Assembly (NCBI GenBank): GCA_015342445.1
Contig: JACEFO010001653.1
Coordinates: forward strand, 1,860,001 to 1,924,000
Length of the DNA stretch: 64,000 bases
Direction: 5' to 3'
DNA from: Digitaria exilis
Taxonomy: Eukaryota; Streptophyta; Magnoliopsida; Poales; Poaceae
The notes beneath the pieces are model-generated. The model was not told where the DNA came from. It ran no database searches and saw only the letters and a list, made by a program, of their open reading frames with translations. This document shows, in pieces, positions 11,059 to 24,272 of this stretch (its first letter is position 1; each line of letters begins with the position of its first letter). The translations under genes and the position numbers were made by a program.

Positions 11059-14000
11059 TCAACAAACGGACAGCTCCTGAACTTCATCAACTGTAGAGAG
11101 GAAGAGATCAAATCAGGAGCAATACTACATTGCCACTCTATTTGTTGCTACCAATTCCCAGGTGAGTTAATCATACCAGCAAGTCCGACTGCAAAGTTTG
11201 CTTGAATGTCAGCATCCGAGTTGAATTCCTGTGTAACAAACAAATATGAGTAACAGTGGTTTGAAGAGTTAATTGCCAGCAAGTCCTGGGGACACCTTCC
11301 GACCGATTCCAGTGCCAAAATGAGATGGTTCGAGCCAGCAAGATATGTGCTTACCATGCCTACAGATCAAATACGGAGTCCTACTCAAGAGGTATTTTCA
11401 GAGAGCAAACTATTTTGTCTTGACTGCTAAATGAAACTACAAAAGTCTTGAGTGTCTATAAAGTTGTCAACCTAAATGCTTCATGCTATACAGATTAACA
11501 AAATATACTGGAGTAGATATTTTAACAAGCACTTGGCATAGAGACAATCAGAAGCAACAACATTCATTTGTCAATTCCTTCCATTCTGAACAGTCAATAC
11601 CCAGTGTTATCCTAATGTACATGAATAGTTATTATGCAAACATATCAGGTTATGCTAATTATTTATAGAGAAATAATAACTACTCCCTCCAGTCAGTTAA
11701 GCTGACGTTTCAGGCAGCCAATATGAGCTGCATGCAAGCCAATAACCTTGTCTAAAACATCAACTTTATTTGAATGGAGGTAATATTATACATGATTGGT
11801 CAACAAAACTTTCACGACGAAGCACATATGTATGGTATTTCTGGGCCACATCATTAAAAACATAATAATAGAACGCATGTGGTACACCATAAAGCTGGAA
11901 GACAAATATGAACAAGGCAAGAAGGAAAATGTGAGACCTACCCTCAAAACATGGTTGATTTTAAATGTAAGAAACTCTCCCTTGAGTTTCTTAGCTTCAT
12001 TGCACAAGACAGCCATATTATCACTCCTACACCGCCAGAGATCTTGAACCTGTTCCAGAAGACCCGACGTGTTACTTTTCGTAAGAAAGAGTTGGATGTT
12101 GCTAGAGCCGTCAGCAGCTAGACAAGCCATTCCAAGTGCTCAAGCACCTAGGTTATCCATATTTTCTATGCCATAGAGATGAAGGCACATCTAGTCAATG
12201 AGACCAGATCCTATCATTATGAATGCAGTTTGGGCCAGTATTTTTAGTGATTGGACAAAACAAGTCCTTTCATAGAGAAACTGAAAAATCAAAGTACATG
12301 AGGAATATAAAGGAGAAGTGAAAAAATCGTTTGAATTTCCCATCCCTCCACGAAAAAACTGCACGCCACTCATTGTTAGTGTTTTTTAGTGAATTTGATG
12401 AGTCAGAATAAACTGCACGCCACTCATTGTCTACTGGCAGTTCAACATCAAACACAAAAATAGCAAAGAAGAACAGCTCACCTGGTTACAGACAAGCTTA
12501 GAATCACCTTGAACACGAATATGCTTGAACCCCTTCTTGGCAGCATAATCCAGCCCCAGAATCAAGGCTCGATATTCAGCAGCATTGTTGGTTGTAATAC
12601 CCAAACCCTCACGCAGTAGAGCAATCTTCAAGAGAAGTTAGGAGTGCGATAACCAGATAGGCCTGATGACTCAAGTTAATAAAACATGAAAGCTTAGCTA
12701 AGAGTTGGTCACCATACCACAGATCCATCTAACCGCCGAACTATGACTCCAGCACCTGATTTCCCAGGATTTCCTTTACAAGCGCCATCAAATTCAAGAA
12801 TACAAGATAGCTGCAGAAAACAGAGTGATGGTGACAGAAGTTCAAATTTCCAAAATAGTGAAGTTAGGTCGAAAAATATACATGCTAACATCAAACGATA
12901 TCTACACAAGTACAGGTACATATAGTATGTTTAGCACATTGTGTACTCATTCATACTCACATCACTATCGGACAAAAGTTCCAGTTCAGCAAATTTTATA
13001 TGCTTTGATGGCCCAGTTTCCTTCAGAAAATGATTATCAGTGTAAGTAAACAAGATACATAGTAAACTCTACAAATATTGTAGAGAACACTTTTCAACAG
13101 ACCATATATTCACACTTATGAAGGAAAAATAATTACCATCTCCTCTGACCTTTTCAATGTAGACTGCGCAGATAAATCAGGTTGCTGAAATCAAACTTCC
13201 ACAAGTCAGCACTCTACAAGGAATGTTATGGAAAAATGCAAAATCAAGTAGCAATGCATACCACCTGAAGGTGTACCTTAAAAAGATCAGCTTAATGCTC
13301 AAGGTATGACCCTTGGAATGGTGTGAGATAAAGTAAGGCCCTGGAATCAGGGGCTTTTGACAACTGACATTAGGTGTACAGTATAAACTCAAACTATTTT
13401 TGTGATGATAATATGTAGCTTTACGTTACTATGAATGGAAACTATGTATAAAAATGACCAGAACCGGTTCAGTAAATAGAGTAGATCACAGGAATCACAT
13501 TAACTTGTAGTGTAAACCACTGGCTTATGAAAACAAGAAGCATAGAGCATTGCATTGTTTACCTGAAAAGGGCAGGGAATTAAATCATCAAACAATTCAT
13601 CTCTTGCATCTGCGGCGTCAATGGAATAGATAGTGTTTCTTAACCCACGTGCAGCAAGATATTCCTCAGTTTCTTTACGCAGAGAATAGCCTTTGTAGAC
13701 AGTGACAGAAGGGTCACATACCTGGTAGCATTATCAACAAATGTCATCTCTGCACATGGAAAGGGAAGGGAAGGGAAGGAAAGTATTATGATGTGTTTGT
13801 GTAGCTTTACCGAATTGCCAACTTGCGCTTGGCAGTCACTGAGGGTTTTATAGATGGCAATGATGCCCCCTTTACGGATGACATAGAAGGGCTCTCTGTC
13901 AGTGTCCGTTGGCGCCTTTGTGGCAGATCTCTTGGTGGATCATCAAGGAGAGGAGGAGAAGAAATGGATGGGCAGCAGTGCAGGAGGCTTAGGACTGGGA

Positions 14001-14077
14001 TACAAGAGCGGGTAATGCTTCCTCCATACAGATCTCGTGAATCCACGTAGGCAAGAAGAGCAAGTCCAAATCACCAT
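11059..14077 (-). CDS. RNase H1 with N-terminal hybrid-binding domain
   Basis: It should cleave the RNA strand of RNA:DNA hybrids. Ten exons: 14030-14077, 13811-13930, 13563-13721, 13137-13184, 12961-13020, 12718-12810, 12482-12625, 11942-12049, 11177-11228, 11059-11090, giving 287 residues. The hybrid-binding (viroplasmin-like) domain spans about residues 29-75 (EPFYVIRKGGIIAIYKTLSD, VTVYKGYSLRKETEEYL). The RNase H fold shows FDGACKGNPGKSGAG, TTNNAAEYRALILGL, VQGDSKLVCNQ and EFNSDADIQAN. The expected catalytic acids are D153, E193, D217 and D267, so it looks active. Start and first intron are less sure: ATG at 14077 followed by a 99-bp GTATGG...AAG intron is chosen because reading through meets two TGA codons. 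An organelle transit peptide is possible. A leader exon may lie near 15.0-15.2 kb. Confidence 0.88.
11683..11780. mobile_element. Stowaway-like MITE in an RNase H intron
   Basis: CTCCCTCCAGTCA at the left and the inverse of TGAATGGAGG at the right are imperfect inverted repeats, flanked by TA on both sides (11681-11682, 11781-11782). The 98-bp size, TA target and CTCCCTCC end fit Tc1/mariner Stowaway elements. It sits in the intron between the exons at 11942-12049 and 11177-11228. Confidence 0.65.
12356..12430. repeat. Short 54-bp-period direct repeat in an RNase H intron
   Basis: AACTGCACGCCACTCATTGT occurs at 12357-12376 and again at 12411-12430. The repeat lies in the intron between the exons at 12482-12625 and 11942-12049. 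Confidence 0.6.
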
Positions 14078-15953
14078 TATAGGAGGACAGGATGGAGGGG
14101 TCTGCAATTTTTGGGCTTGCCAACAAGCAACGCTGACCTAGGATTCTTGAGCATTGATGTGCAAAGTTAACAAAACATGGATCAGTAAGGAAAATCACAG
14201 CAGGAAAATTAAAGCACAAATTGTTCACAGCACAAGAGCGAATATCTATCTACTTTGGATTCATATATAAAACATATAATACTCCGGTAAGTTAGAAAAT
14301 AAGTAAGAAGAATCACCCTATGTTTAGTTATAATGGGGCTTCATCTTTTTGAAAAGGAGACATATAGCTTCATAACTAACCCCCATGCCATGCCATTTCT
14401 TATTCTACTGATTGAGCTCTACCTCACCGTCTAATTCTAAATGGTTTACAATGTCATTCAGAAAACATGGATTTATCAGCAAGTGTTCTGACTTCTGACT
14501 GCTTGGGAATGTATAAAAAAATCGATTTAGGTATCGATTTACGAGACCATTATGATGTTCTAGATGTACTCATTTAGGCCCCGTTTAGTTCCCAAAAGAT
14601 TCCCCAACTTTTCACTATTCATCCAACTTTTCACTATTCATCCCACCCTTTCTACTCACAAAACACTATTCATGTACAGTGTTTTTTCGTGAACAGTGTA
14701 TTTTTGGGGAATTTTTCCCCAATCTAAACACACCCTTAGATTGGATGAAACAGAACAATTTTAGAGAAATCAAACAGACATTGAGCTAGGATTCCTCTCT
14801 CCTCCTAGCACAGGGCTGAATACAAAGGCTATGCTGCCTGGGGCCTGGGCACGCGGAAAGCGAGAACTCCCCAAGAAGATAAGTAACACTATACATAGTG
14901 ACAAGAAAAGCAGAAAGGTTGATGCTTCCTACGGATAGCGGAGGCACAGGGCAAATAATTTCATATCTCCGTTGGCAGACTCAAAGATAGAATACATAAT
15001 GGCACAGTTACCTCGCTGCGCGGACGGAGACGAGAACCAATAGCAAGTGCAGAGCAAGCTGGCTGCAGGCACTGGACGGGCAGAGGCGGAGGCGGAGCGG
15101 CGCGCCGACGCCGACACCTGCCTGTAGCCCTGTACTGGTCGGCGACGGGGGAGGGGAGGGACACGGAAGCCGCGGAGGCGAGTCGCGGAGTCCTCCAGCG
15201 AAGGGAGTGTGGCTGACTTACTGGGCTCTGGGCTGCTCGCCGCTGCTTTAGGCCCACATCCTCATAGGAACAGTCTAGACCAGGTCTACAGATTTTCAAC
15301 CAAAAAAAAAAAACAGGTCTACAAGATTGAAATTCGAAGATTTGGAAAAATGCAGGATTACATCATCATAAATTTTGGCTCCTCTGTAGCCTGTGATTCA
15401 AGCCATAATTTTCAGAATCTCGATTCCACCAAATGATTGATTTTTACGATTTTATCTGTAATCAATTCGATTTCGAACCAGTTTTACTTGGCCAATGAAA
15501 TCGTAACCGACTATGACTAGATTAGCATATATTTGCATTGCTATTTGTTTCAAATATACTGGAAATAGAAATTGCGAATTTAATAATCTTGTTTGCAGCG
15601 ACCCAGATTAAATGGAAATGCATCTTTTTGTATATGAACAGACAGAAAAATTGAATGCAGTAAAAGATGCATGCACACAACTTCCGTAGGTTAAGAAAGA
15701 ATAACCTGATTTCAATACAACACGAGAGAGAGCGAACGCATACGCCGGGCGTGACAAACTTCAGATACGGAGTCTAGCCAATGCGCTCAATCACAGCAGG
15801 CATTGCTTGCTGCTGTTATTACTTTACATATATTTGATATATCCATGAACAATGTTACTACTACTACATAGCACTAAAGGCAAACAATAGATGGATTGCG
15901 GCCTAGAACGGTGACAGGAATGGAGGCAATCGATCAACCGCAAGCCTGCTCCA
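14078..15953. other. RNase H upstream region and MMT 3' flank
   Basis: A GC-rich block at about 15011-15240 ends (minus strand) in a good donor, GCGAG|GTAACT, and has no ATG, so it is probably a non-coding leader exon of the RNase H gene. Acceptor CCTAG|GTCAG near 14140 could receive it. Three site II-type hexamers (15222, 15229, 15251) mark the likely promoter. A MITE occupies 14577-14735. From about 15300 to 15953 the sequence is AT-rich with no gene and probably includes the MMT 3' UTR. Confidence 0.5.
14577..14735. mobile_element. Tourist-like MITE with TTA target duplication
   Basis: The left end GGCCCCGTTTAG pairs with the inverse of CTAAACACACCC at the right. TTA flanks both ends (14574-14576, 14736-14738). 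The interior has CAACTTTTCACTATTCATCC repeated. Same loose family as 10335-10472. It lies in the presumed leader intron of the RNase H gene. Confidence 0.8.
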
Positions 15954-18900
15954 TCAGTTACCATTCGTCTGAGCCCGAGCATCGCATCCCAGGACCAACT
16001 CCTTGAACCGAGTTATACATCCCATTGCGCGCTCAAATTCGCCGCTCTCCAGCGCAAAGCTGAACCGGCAGTAGTCGGGTATCCCGGTCCAGGAGCTGCT
16101 GTTTATGCACAGCCCTGTGGCTCTGAGGATGGCTTCCCTAATGTTGTTTGCATCCAGCTCGCCGTCAAAACTACCAGCTTTGAAGGACTTCCCGATGTAG
16201 GCAGTTGGTTTCGCCAGCATCGAGATGCCACTGCAACCGCTGGCAACGTCCCAGCCACAGCTTTGGAGCGTCTGTTCGTTTTACAGTGGCAAATGACAGA
16301 GAATGTCAATATGGCTACCACATAGAAAGTACAGAAAAATGTTCAGGGTATACCGCAGACTAACCTTAATTAAGTGGTTGGCACGATTCTTCAGAAGTTC
16401 CTTCTGCTCCACCATTAGGTTGGAGAAATGCTGATCCTTCTGGTTCTTCAGGCCAAGTAGCTTTTTGAAAGTGTACTTCAATGTGCTGTGCGGCCGACTC
16501 AAGCTCGGGAAACTATGAAATGTGTCAACCAAGGATGGGTCATTCAAAATCACAAACCCAAAGTCATGTCCTGATGCGATCAGCTCAAAGGACAGCTCTC
16601 CTAGAAGGACTACAGAGAAAGATGGCTTTGAACATTTCAAAGAAGAAAGAAATCCTTCCAGATTCCACTGACTCCAGCCATCTGTTTGGTACTCCAGGCC
16701 AGAGAAGGAGGTATCTATCACTACCCTAGCTCCATAATCAGCACAGACAGAGAGCAGCTCTTGAATATCACTGTCACTGTACAGAAAACCAGTAGGATTG
16801 ATAGTGGGGCCACATATATAAACCCATGGCCGAGACACGTTCTTAAGAGTTTCAGCTAGAACCTTTGGCTCAATCTTGAATCCTGAACCAAAAGTTGTTG
16901 GTATAGTCAAGGTGCTTGCGTTCACAAACTTTGCTGCAGAGATGTAATGGCCATTGGTGCCCAAGGGGAAAAGCAAGGTGCCCTGTTCTTGCATGCAACA
17001 AAGAACAAGCTTGTTGAAGAGTGCAAGAGAGGTATTGCCATAGATAATTTCAGAACAACCATCTTCCGATAAACCATAGCTATCTTTCACCAGTTGTTGG
17101 ATGCTGGAATGGACATCAGTCTCAGAATCAGTGATGTTTTGCCTGACAAAACTTTCAAAAACAGAGGCATTCACTGCAGAAGGTACTGGCAGAAAGCTGC
17201 GATCTAAATCCATATGAATGACACTGGATCCATTTGAATCAGGAATGAAAAATTCAGCTGCCTTTAGGGTAGACATAGCTGGATCAGAAAATCCTATCAT
17301 CTGCTGAGGTATCACTTCTGCTGGTTGTCTCTGAAAAAGAGCAAGGGATAGATAAGACAACAAATAAAGGAGATTATTAAGGTCGCAAAATATCCTTGGG
17401 CTTCTGGATGCATTATTATTTTTACTCGCAATTAGACAAAATCACTGAGAAGATATCATCCTACTATACAATACTAGGTACTAACCAACTAGGTGAACAT
17501 TTAAGAGGCCATCTGACTTATGCTAAGGGGGTATTAATTAATCATTACAAAGAGAAATCGTTGAACATACGAATGGGTTACGTATAAGACAGAGTTGGAC
17601 CAAACCATTTTTACCTCTTGCTGTGGATGCCGGTCAGCAATTTGAAATGCCAGAAGCTCATGGAAAAGGCAACCATAATAGTGTTGACTGATCAGAGAAG
17701 TGTGACCTTCCAATAGCTCAATAGTTTGTGACAATGCTTTATAGACAGCTGCATCTTCAGATATCGCAAAAGCAACCTCCAGATCAGAATAAACCTACGA
17801 GTTTAATCCAGAATCAGAAAGCAATTTTCAAATGAAAATTTCAGGTTAATTACTAACAGCATGGCAGTCCAGTGCACCAATGCAATTCAGTGCTGTGTTA
17901 AAGTTATAGGCACCTGGTTCTTTACTAAGCCACACAGTATAGCTGCATGGGAAGGTAGGGTCTTTCCGGCAAGATATTTCAATACACCATTAGAGCTTGG
18001 CAGGCTAGACAACTCTAAATGCTCCGAAATATCCAGGAATAACCGGGAACCAACATCTTTTGTTGTGTTTAGTAAGTTCTCAAAGGCAGCACTAGTGATA
18101 GCCTCAAATTGAGCCATCCCGGTAACAACAACCTGAGGCTTCAGCTTCCTGATCAGCTCAATCAGCAAATCTGACTGGCGTGGTGCCTCAATCACAGTGA
18201 CTGTACCTTCAGCACGGTTACTATCTGCTCTTCCCTGAAATTTCACAAAAGGATGCAAGTGTTGGGAAACAACCAGACCCATGACCACAAACAAAGATAT
18301 AGAAGAATGCAAGTTACCTCAATTGCTAAAGATGTTAACCATTGCTTAGGCAAGTGTCTAGTCAAATGTTCATCAACAATTGCAAGCGCCGGTGAGAACA
18401 GTTGAAGAGCATTTTCTATTGCCACAGCACGAGAAGGGAACACAACAACATTCTAGTGACCAGGAGAAAAAAAATAGCATCAGGTGATAGGTCAGAAGCA
18501 TAATCAGAAGAATTTAAGACAATCTAGACAAGTCTTACATCAGGAGTTAGAGGAATGTGGTGGTAGCTCTTCATAAACCCAGCAACAAGTTTCCGGAAAT
18601 TTAGACATCCAGCTGGTGGCTCACAGGGATTGGACTTATTCTCTTTCAAAAAACTAGCTAGGTAAGCTAGGAAGGGAATTTTTTCATCAGCAACAGAGTC
18701 ATCGTCAAAGGATAAATCAAGGGAACTGCTGACTTCATGAAATCCATCTTTAAGAAACTCAAATATTTTCTTCACCTGAAAAGTTCTCTAGTTAATACTA
18801 TTTCAATTGTCATATTACTGCTTTTAGAAATCATTACAGAACAGAAAGTAACCTGGTTGGGCTGGCGAAGTTTACAGCTATACACAGACAAAGCATGTGA

Positions 18901-21900
18901 AATGCGCCCACCAGATTTCATATATGCCCAGGCAGTGCGAGCACAGATAGGCTGATCCCCGACAAGATCCATGAAGAACTCAAAGCGATGTCTGCTATTT
19001 TTCTCAATTTCAACTAAAGCTGAAATATCTGTGTCAGCAGCCTACAAACAAGGCAATTGATTGGTATGATGCTAAAAAAATATAGCACTCCAATATAGAG
19101 CATCAAGAAACAAATGAAGCTATAGGCCCTAGCTGATGAAACCAGAATATATTGCAGACATGGGTGACATATTTCTAGTGCCTGACAGGCTGGGCATATA
19201 TCTAGTACCTGCATAATTTTGGTTTGCCAGAGCTTTGTGATGCGAAACCCCCGGCGTTCAAATAAACGTTCACAGACCCCTTGTCCTGGTCGACCTCCCA
19301 TGTTGAATACCATAATACCAGAAGGCTTTATGATAGATATCCCTTCTTCAACTGCCCGAGCAATCAACCCAAGGCCAAACTGATCCTCAACGAAACCCTG
19401 GACACAGAAAGCTGTTAAGCATTTATAAATATAAGTTTATTTTATTTTATTTGGAGGGTGGTGGGGGGGGGGGGGGTAAGAATCCTTAAAATAGGCAGTC
19501 AGAATAGTCCTTGTAGTCTTTTAAGTAATATTGACATTTATTTTAACTGAGTCCTAACCAAGAAAAGACTTGGATATAAATGCCTGCGACTGTATTTTTA
19601 CTAAGTGATGAAATATGTAAGGCATCCTTAACTAACCTGAAGTGCACAGTAGTTACTCAAGGAGTACAAAAATTCCTCACTTGAATTTTCAGTTATAATC
19701 TTTGACATCGCCTCTGGATTAGGGTTAAGAATCTGAAACAAAGATATATTGGTAGTAAGTATTATATTTTCTTCTTTACTTCATTCACCAAACATGGGGA
19801 CATTGCCTGCACCTGTGGTATGCATCCAACAATGCGATCAAGCTCTATCTTGTTGTCTCTACAGTAAGAAAGAAGATCAGATTCATGAAATTCAACTCTA
19901 TCAAGCAATGTTTTCCCCTCCCCGTCATAGATTGGGAGACCATCATCATCTAATGCATTCAAGTACAGGTTTATCCATGCAATCTTCACAGCTCTTGGGT
20001 TTATATCCAGACCATAGACCTTCAACAATAAAGGAGAAAATGTTAGATTAGATTCCAACAAAAATAAACAGACCAGGCAATTCGTTAAAATTTCAGGGCC
20101 ATGTCAAGCTAAACGCAAAGAAAATTTCGATTCAGTGGTGTGGTTCTTTGGGTGCAGTAAACAAGTTACAAAGACATGTTACATCTTGTAACATGACTAT
20201 ACCAAGTGCTGCCAGATTAGTTTATGCACCAATGAGGAATTTCTTTTTTCCCTAGAACGACGCAGAAGCCGTGTGTCATTTCATTAAGATTAGCTTATGC
20301 ACCAATGAGGAATTAAGCATGCGATAAAATGTCCACAGGAAAAAGAAAAGAGGGCAACCTTCAAAGGAGACCACTTTTCTGCAAGAGCAATGGATATCCA
20401 ACCATTGCCACATCCCAGCTCTGTTACAGTCTTATCCCTGAATATGGAGTCTGGATGCCGATTGAGGCCCTCATAAAAAGTGAAGGACCAATCTTCAGGA
20501 ATGAAGATGCTAGGTATCTCCATCATCGTCAGCTTCTTCCTTTGTTGGAAACCTAGAAGCAGTTTATAAATTTGTTATGACAAAAACAAGGTGCCAGATC
20601 CTTGGTAGAATTCATGCACTAGTTTACTGGAAGATCTTGTTGATGGGCCAAAGCCAATGAGAGAGCAGTTTATACAACCAAAAGACAACAGGAGGACCCA
20701 TGTCTGGTCATAAACTCAAGATAGTGTAAGGATCTGGAAAGTTATGGTTGTTCAAATCCAATGACAACCTTCCTCAATAGTCAATACAATGCAAGTAAAC
20801 TAGGTCAAGGCATGGTGCATGCATGTCATGTTTCTTCTTTAGGATGATAACTAGACATTGATGGGTAGTCCAGTCCATGCTTGTATTTTTTTTTTCTTGT
20901 GATAATAAGTAGGCCATGATCCAAGTCCAACTATTATCCCAAAAAAATGAGCTTATACAACAGGAGTGCCTAGAGGCACTCAGCTTGGTACGAGGAAAGT
21001 GAACTAGAAGAGATCAAACATTTATAATTCAAGGTGTTCAGAGTGAGACATCCTTGCAACACGCTTTGCACGAGGAGGCATATTTTATACTAGGACGTTC
21101 TGAAGCAAGTCTGATGTCATAAAATAAACAATTTACAAAAAGAAAAAGATCTGGCAGACAGATGAAGCAAAGCAGCTGCATTTTGCCATTTTCTCCCTAT
21201 AGAAGACAGACAAGGAGTCTAAATTATTCAACAACCAAAGCACATTGTCCCCTGGATTGTGCACATGGGAAAACTTTCCAGAATTATATTCATAAATCCT
21301 CTTGGCTATACAATATGCTGACGGCAGCATAACTGCATTGCGTATGGCCACATGGTTGGTACCTGGGCACAATCAGAGGCTATCCTGATTCCAGAAAATG
21401 CTGAAGACTCAGAAGCAGCAAGGCCATCGTCGCACTTTTTTTATTAAAAAAAACTAATACAGATTTTCCTCATGAAAATACATTGGGGATCTGGTTTGTA
21501 ATACCACTCTCACCGTGACTTAGTACTAATTACTAGTCGTAGAAGCTAGCTACTGGAACTACGGCAAACAAATAAGCATCTATTTTTGTTTTCCTTTTGA
21601 GCAATCAACTATTGCGAGATTTTATAACCAGATTACCGGTGACAGGCTGTGAAATTATACATGACAAGGCGGCATTGGCCGGAGATTCGACCAAAAGCAG
21701 ACCGCGGAGTCACGATTTTACCAAGATTTATCAACACGAGATAAAACCCGAGACGAGACTAGAGATCGGTGGCGCAGTGGAGTGTCGATAGATGGTGGAT
21801 GCAAAGGAGGCATGACCTTGTATGTGCGGGTCAAGGATGACGTCGTGGATGCGGAAGTGGAAGGTCCGGAAGCAGTCCTCCCCGGACGCGGAGTCGGCGG

Positions 21901-22069
21901 CGAATCGCCGGCGGACGGCGCCGAGCAGGCGGCGCGCCGCGGGGCGGGTGGCGGGGGCGTGGAGGCGCTCGAGCACGGCCTTGGCGGCGCCGTACGCGGC
22001 GTCCCCCGAGGGCGCGCACTCCGCCAGGAAGGCGTCGACGTCCCTGTCCTCGACCGCCGGCGCCGCCAT
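15954..22069 (-). CDS. MMT: Methionine S-methyltransferase (MMT)
   Basis: MMT (EC 2.1.1.12) transfers a methyl group from S-adenosylmethionine to methionine, making S-methylmethionine, a transport and storage form of sulfur; cytosolic. Twelve exons: 21817-22069, 20359-20552, 19813-20019, 19637-19732, 19209-19397, 18853-19041, 18539-18775, 18318-18452, 17914-18234, 17615-17794, 16365-17330, 15954-16271. They join in frame to 1094 residues, typical for this unusually long enzyme. The SAM-binding motif ELGCGNGW is at residues 129-136, with acidic LDINPRAV at 153-160 and GCIPQILNPNP near 214-224. The C-terminal third is an aminotransferase-like fold (YICGPTINPTGFLYSDSDIQ, VVLLGELSFE) with no obvious PLP lysine, as known for MMT. 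Start ATG at 22069 follows a TATA box. A second copy of exon 1 lies upstream at 25722-26025. Confidence 0.96.
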
Positions 22070-22210
22070 TCGGCCTCCCTCGGCCTGACGGATTGGTTGG
22101 TGGTGGCTAGGTCTGGGAACCAATCGAGGAGAGGGAGATGGATGGCACGAGACGCAGGTGGAAGGGTGGAGAAGGAGAAAAAAAAATGGCGGGGAGGGAA
22201 GGTGCTCTAG

Positions 22211-22219
22211 CTTTTATAG
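22211..22219 (-). promoter_or_regulatory. TATA box of MMT
   Basis: On the minus strand the sequence reads CTATAAAAG, about 142 bp before the MMT ATG. This leaves room for a roughly 110-nt 5' leader. Confidence 0.6.
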
Positions 22220-23145
22220 AAGGTGGCGGGCCGGGCCGACGAGGCGACGCCGCCGTGGACGACGGGGGAACACCGGGGAAGGCAGGGTGGGAGACAGCCG
22301 GGTCAACACGTAAATTGTTGCAGATTCTGTTACCTTCTTTAATTCATGGAGTATAATATAATAATTACTGCGGGTTAACCAGCCCAGCTAGGGCCAACAT
22401 GTCAGTCACAGTTCATCAAATGCAGATATGATTTTTTTTTTTAACGAGTGCAAGAATTTCATATCAAAAATGTTCTTAGCCTTGTACACATTTTACAATT
22501 GAATAATTCAGACTTACAGTTGCATATAGATATTTTTTCTTTTGCAAGGAATTGCACATTTTTGCGATGAAACATCATTGCTTTTGTTGGCGCCTCAAAA
22601 ATTCAAGGCTTTGTGCTCCACAATCCGGAAAAGATGGGGAAAAGGGACAGATAATCTCAGGGCGTACGTGGGTTAGGTGAGTTACCAAAGTCGACGAGGG
22701 GTAGCCATCTTTCTTTTTCATTGTGGTCCATATGACCATATCTATCTTTATATAATTAAATAAAAGGAAAATGTCTCTCTTCTTCCCCCAACACTTCTTC
22801 TGAATTCTCGTGGATCACAAGGACAATTAGAAAACAAGTGCCCAAATCAATTCAACTCCATCTCTCCCCCCTCTTCTTTTTTCTCTAGTGCTAATGCACT
22901 ATTTTTTTCAACTAACACTATTTGATGAAATGATATAGTATGTTCGAATATCGACTCACTCTGTCTTCAGCCATGCTCCATCTACGATCTTCGAGGACTT
23001 TGTGAGTCGTGGTGTTCGTCTTAATATTGATAGATCATATTCAATGGTATACAAATGGTGTTTGTCCTTCATTTGTTATTCAATGGTAGTACAAATGAAG
23101 GACGTGTAATTAGTAATGAAGCTGTGTAGAAGGTGATATGCAGAG
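22220..23145. other. Intergenic, MMT upstream region
   Basis: The first 120 bp are GC-rich and belong to the MMT promoter. The remainder is AT-rich and I see no gene. Confidence 0.4.
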
Positions 23146-24272
23146 CATAGTTATTAGGACCGGACCGGACCGGCGGTTGGACAGGTAAAAGACCGAACCA
23201 GAGCCTCTACCGGTCCGGTTCACTTATAAGATCGTTCATGCAATTGAACCAGAAAAAACTGGATGAACCGGTCGGTTTTTTTGTTAAACCGGCCAACGGG
23301 ACGGTTCTGTACGAACCGGAGCGGTTTTGTTTTTAGCCTCCATCGATTCAGTCAAACCGTATCCGCCCAGGGTAAAAACGGAAATGGTGTGTATTTCTCT
23401 CGTGTAGGGTTCAGGCAACATCTGGTGACCTGCTGGGAGCGAAATTGGGCGGCGGCGCATCAGAGAAATTGGGTGGCGATGCAGGGCTTCGGCGGACGTC
23501 GACGTCGATCCTCTTCCCCGCCGGCGCCAGTTCTTCGTCGATCCCCCCCGCTCCACACCTCCACCTCGTCACGTTCACATCAGGTCGTCCGTCCTCCCTA
23601 GTGGCCTGGCTCTCTGGTACCTCTCCCTCCCCCTTCTTCGCTGGCTGTAGCTTTCCTGTTCTTCACCAGCAGCGGCCGCCAGAGGCCAGAGCACGGCAGA
23701 AAGCCAGGCTGAGCGCCTTCTGCTCCACTTCCCCAGTCCCCTGCACGGCTCCACATCCATGCCTTCTGGTTCCACATGGCTATCGGTTAGGTTAGTGAAT
23801 ACTATCCAGATTCCAGAGTTCCAGATTGCAATGATTCTTTGTTTAGTGGTTAGAGTTTAGACTTTAGCCTGTTTTGGGTTGTGGCTTCTTGTTCAATCAA
23901 AGGCTAAAATGTATAGTTATACTATCCAGATTTCTATTTAATAGTAGTTGGTCTTCTAGTCCTAATTCAATAAATTATTGTCAAATTCTGCATGTCCTAG
24001 TGGTTGTGAACTAATATGTTTGTCATGTGAATTCGTGGTTTAATGCTGAACACTTGTACAAATGAACTTGGAATGTAATATATTTTGTTCTGATAATATT
24101 ATAGATTCATCGATATATATATTATATATATGACCGGTTCAAATGTATCCGTCGCCGGTTCGCTTGAATGGTTCAATGTTATCGAACCGACGGTTCAACC
24201 GGCTCATAACGGTTGAACCATTGAACCGAGACCTCCACCGGTTCGATTACCGGTCCGGTCGTAATAACTATG
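23146..24272. mobile_element. hAT-type non-autonomous element with GC-rich interior
   Basis: The left end CATAGTTATTAGGACCGGAC and the inverse of the right end (CATAGTTATTACGACCGGAC) differ at one base. The flanking 8-mers are ATGCAGAG (23138-23145) and ACGCAGAG (24273-24280), seven of eight identical, as expected for an aged hAT target duplication. Both arms carry many GGTTC/GAACC and CCGGT phrases in inverse orientation. The middle (about 23430-23780) is GC-rich with open frames on both strands that I do not recognise. It may be a captured host fragment. Confidence 0.75.

Noticed and set aside
12270..12455. Minus-strand frame with VELPVDN, resembling the C terminus of RNase H homologs
   Set aside because: The true last exon (DEVQELSVC, 11059-11090) is found in the right place and phase. 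This frame lies in an intron and contains a 54-bp-period direct repeat, so the likeness is probably chance.
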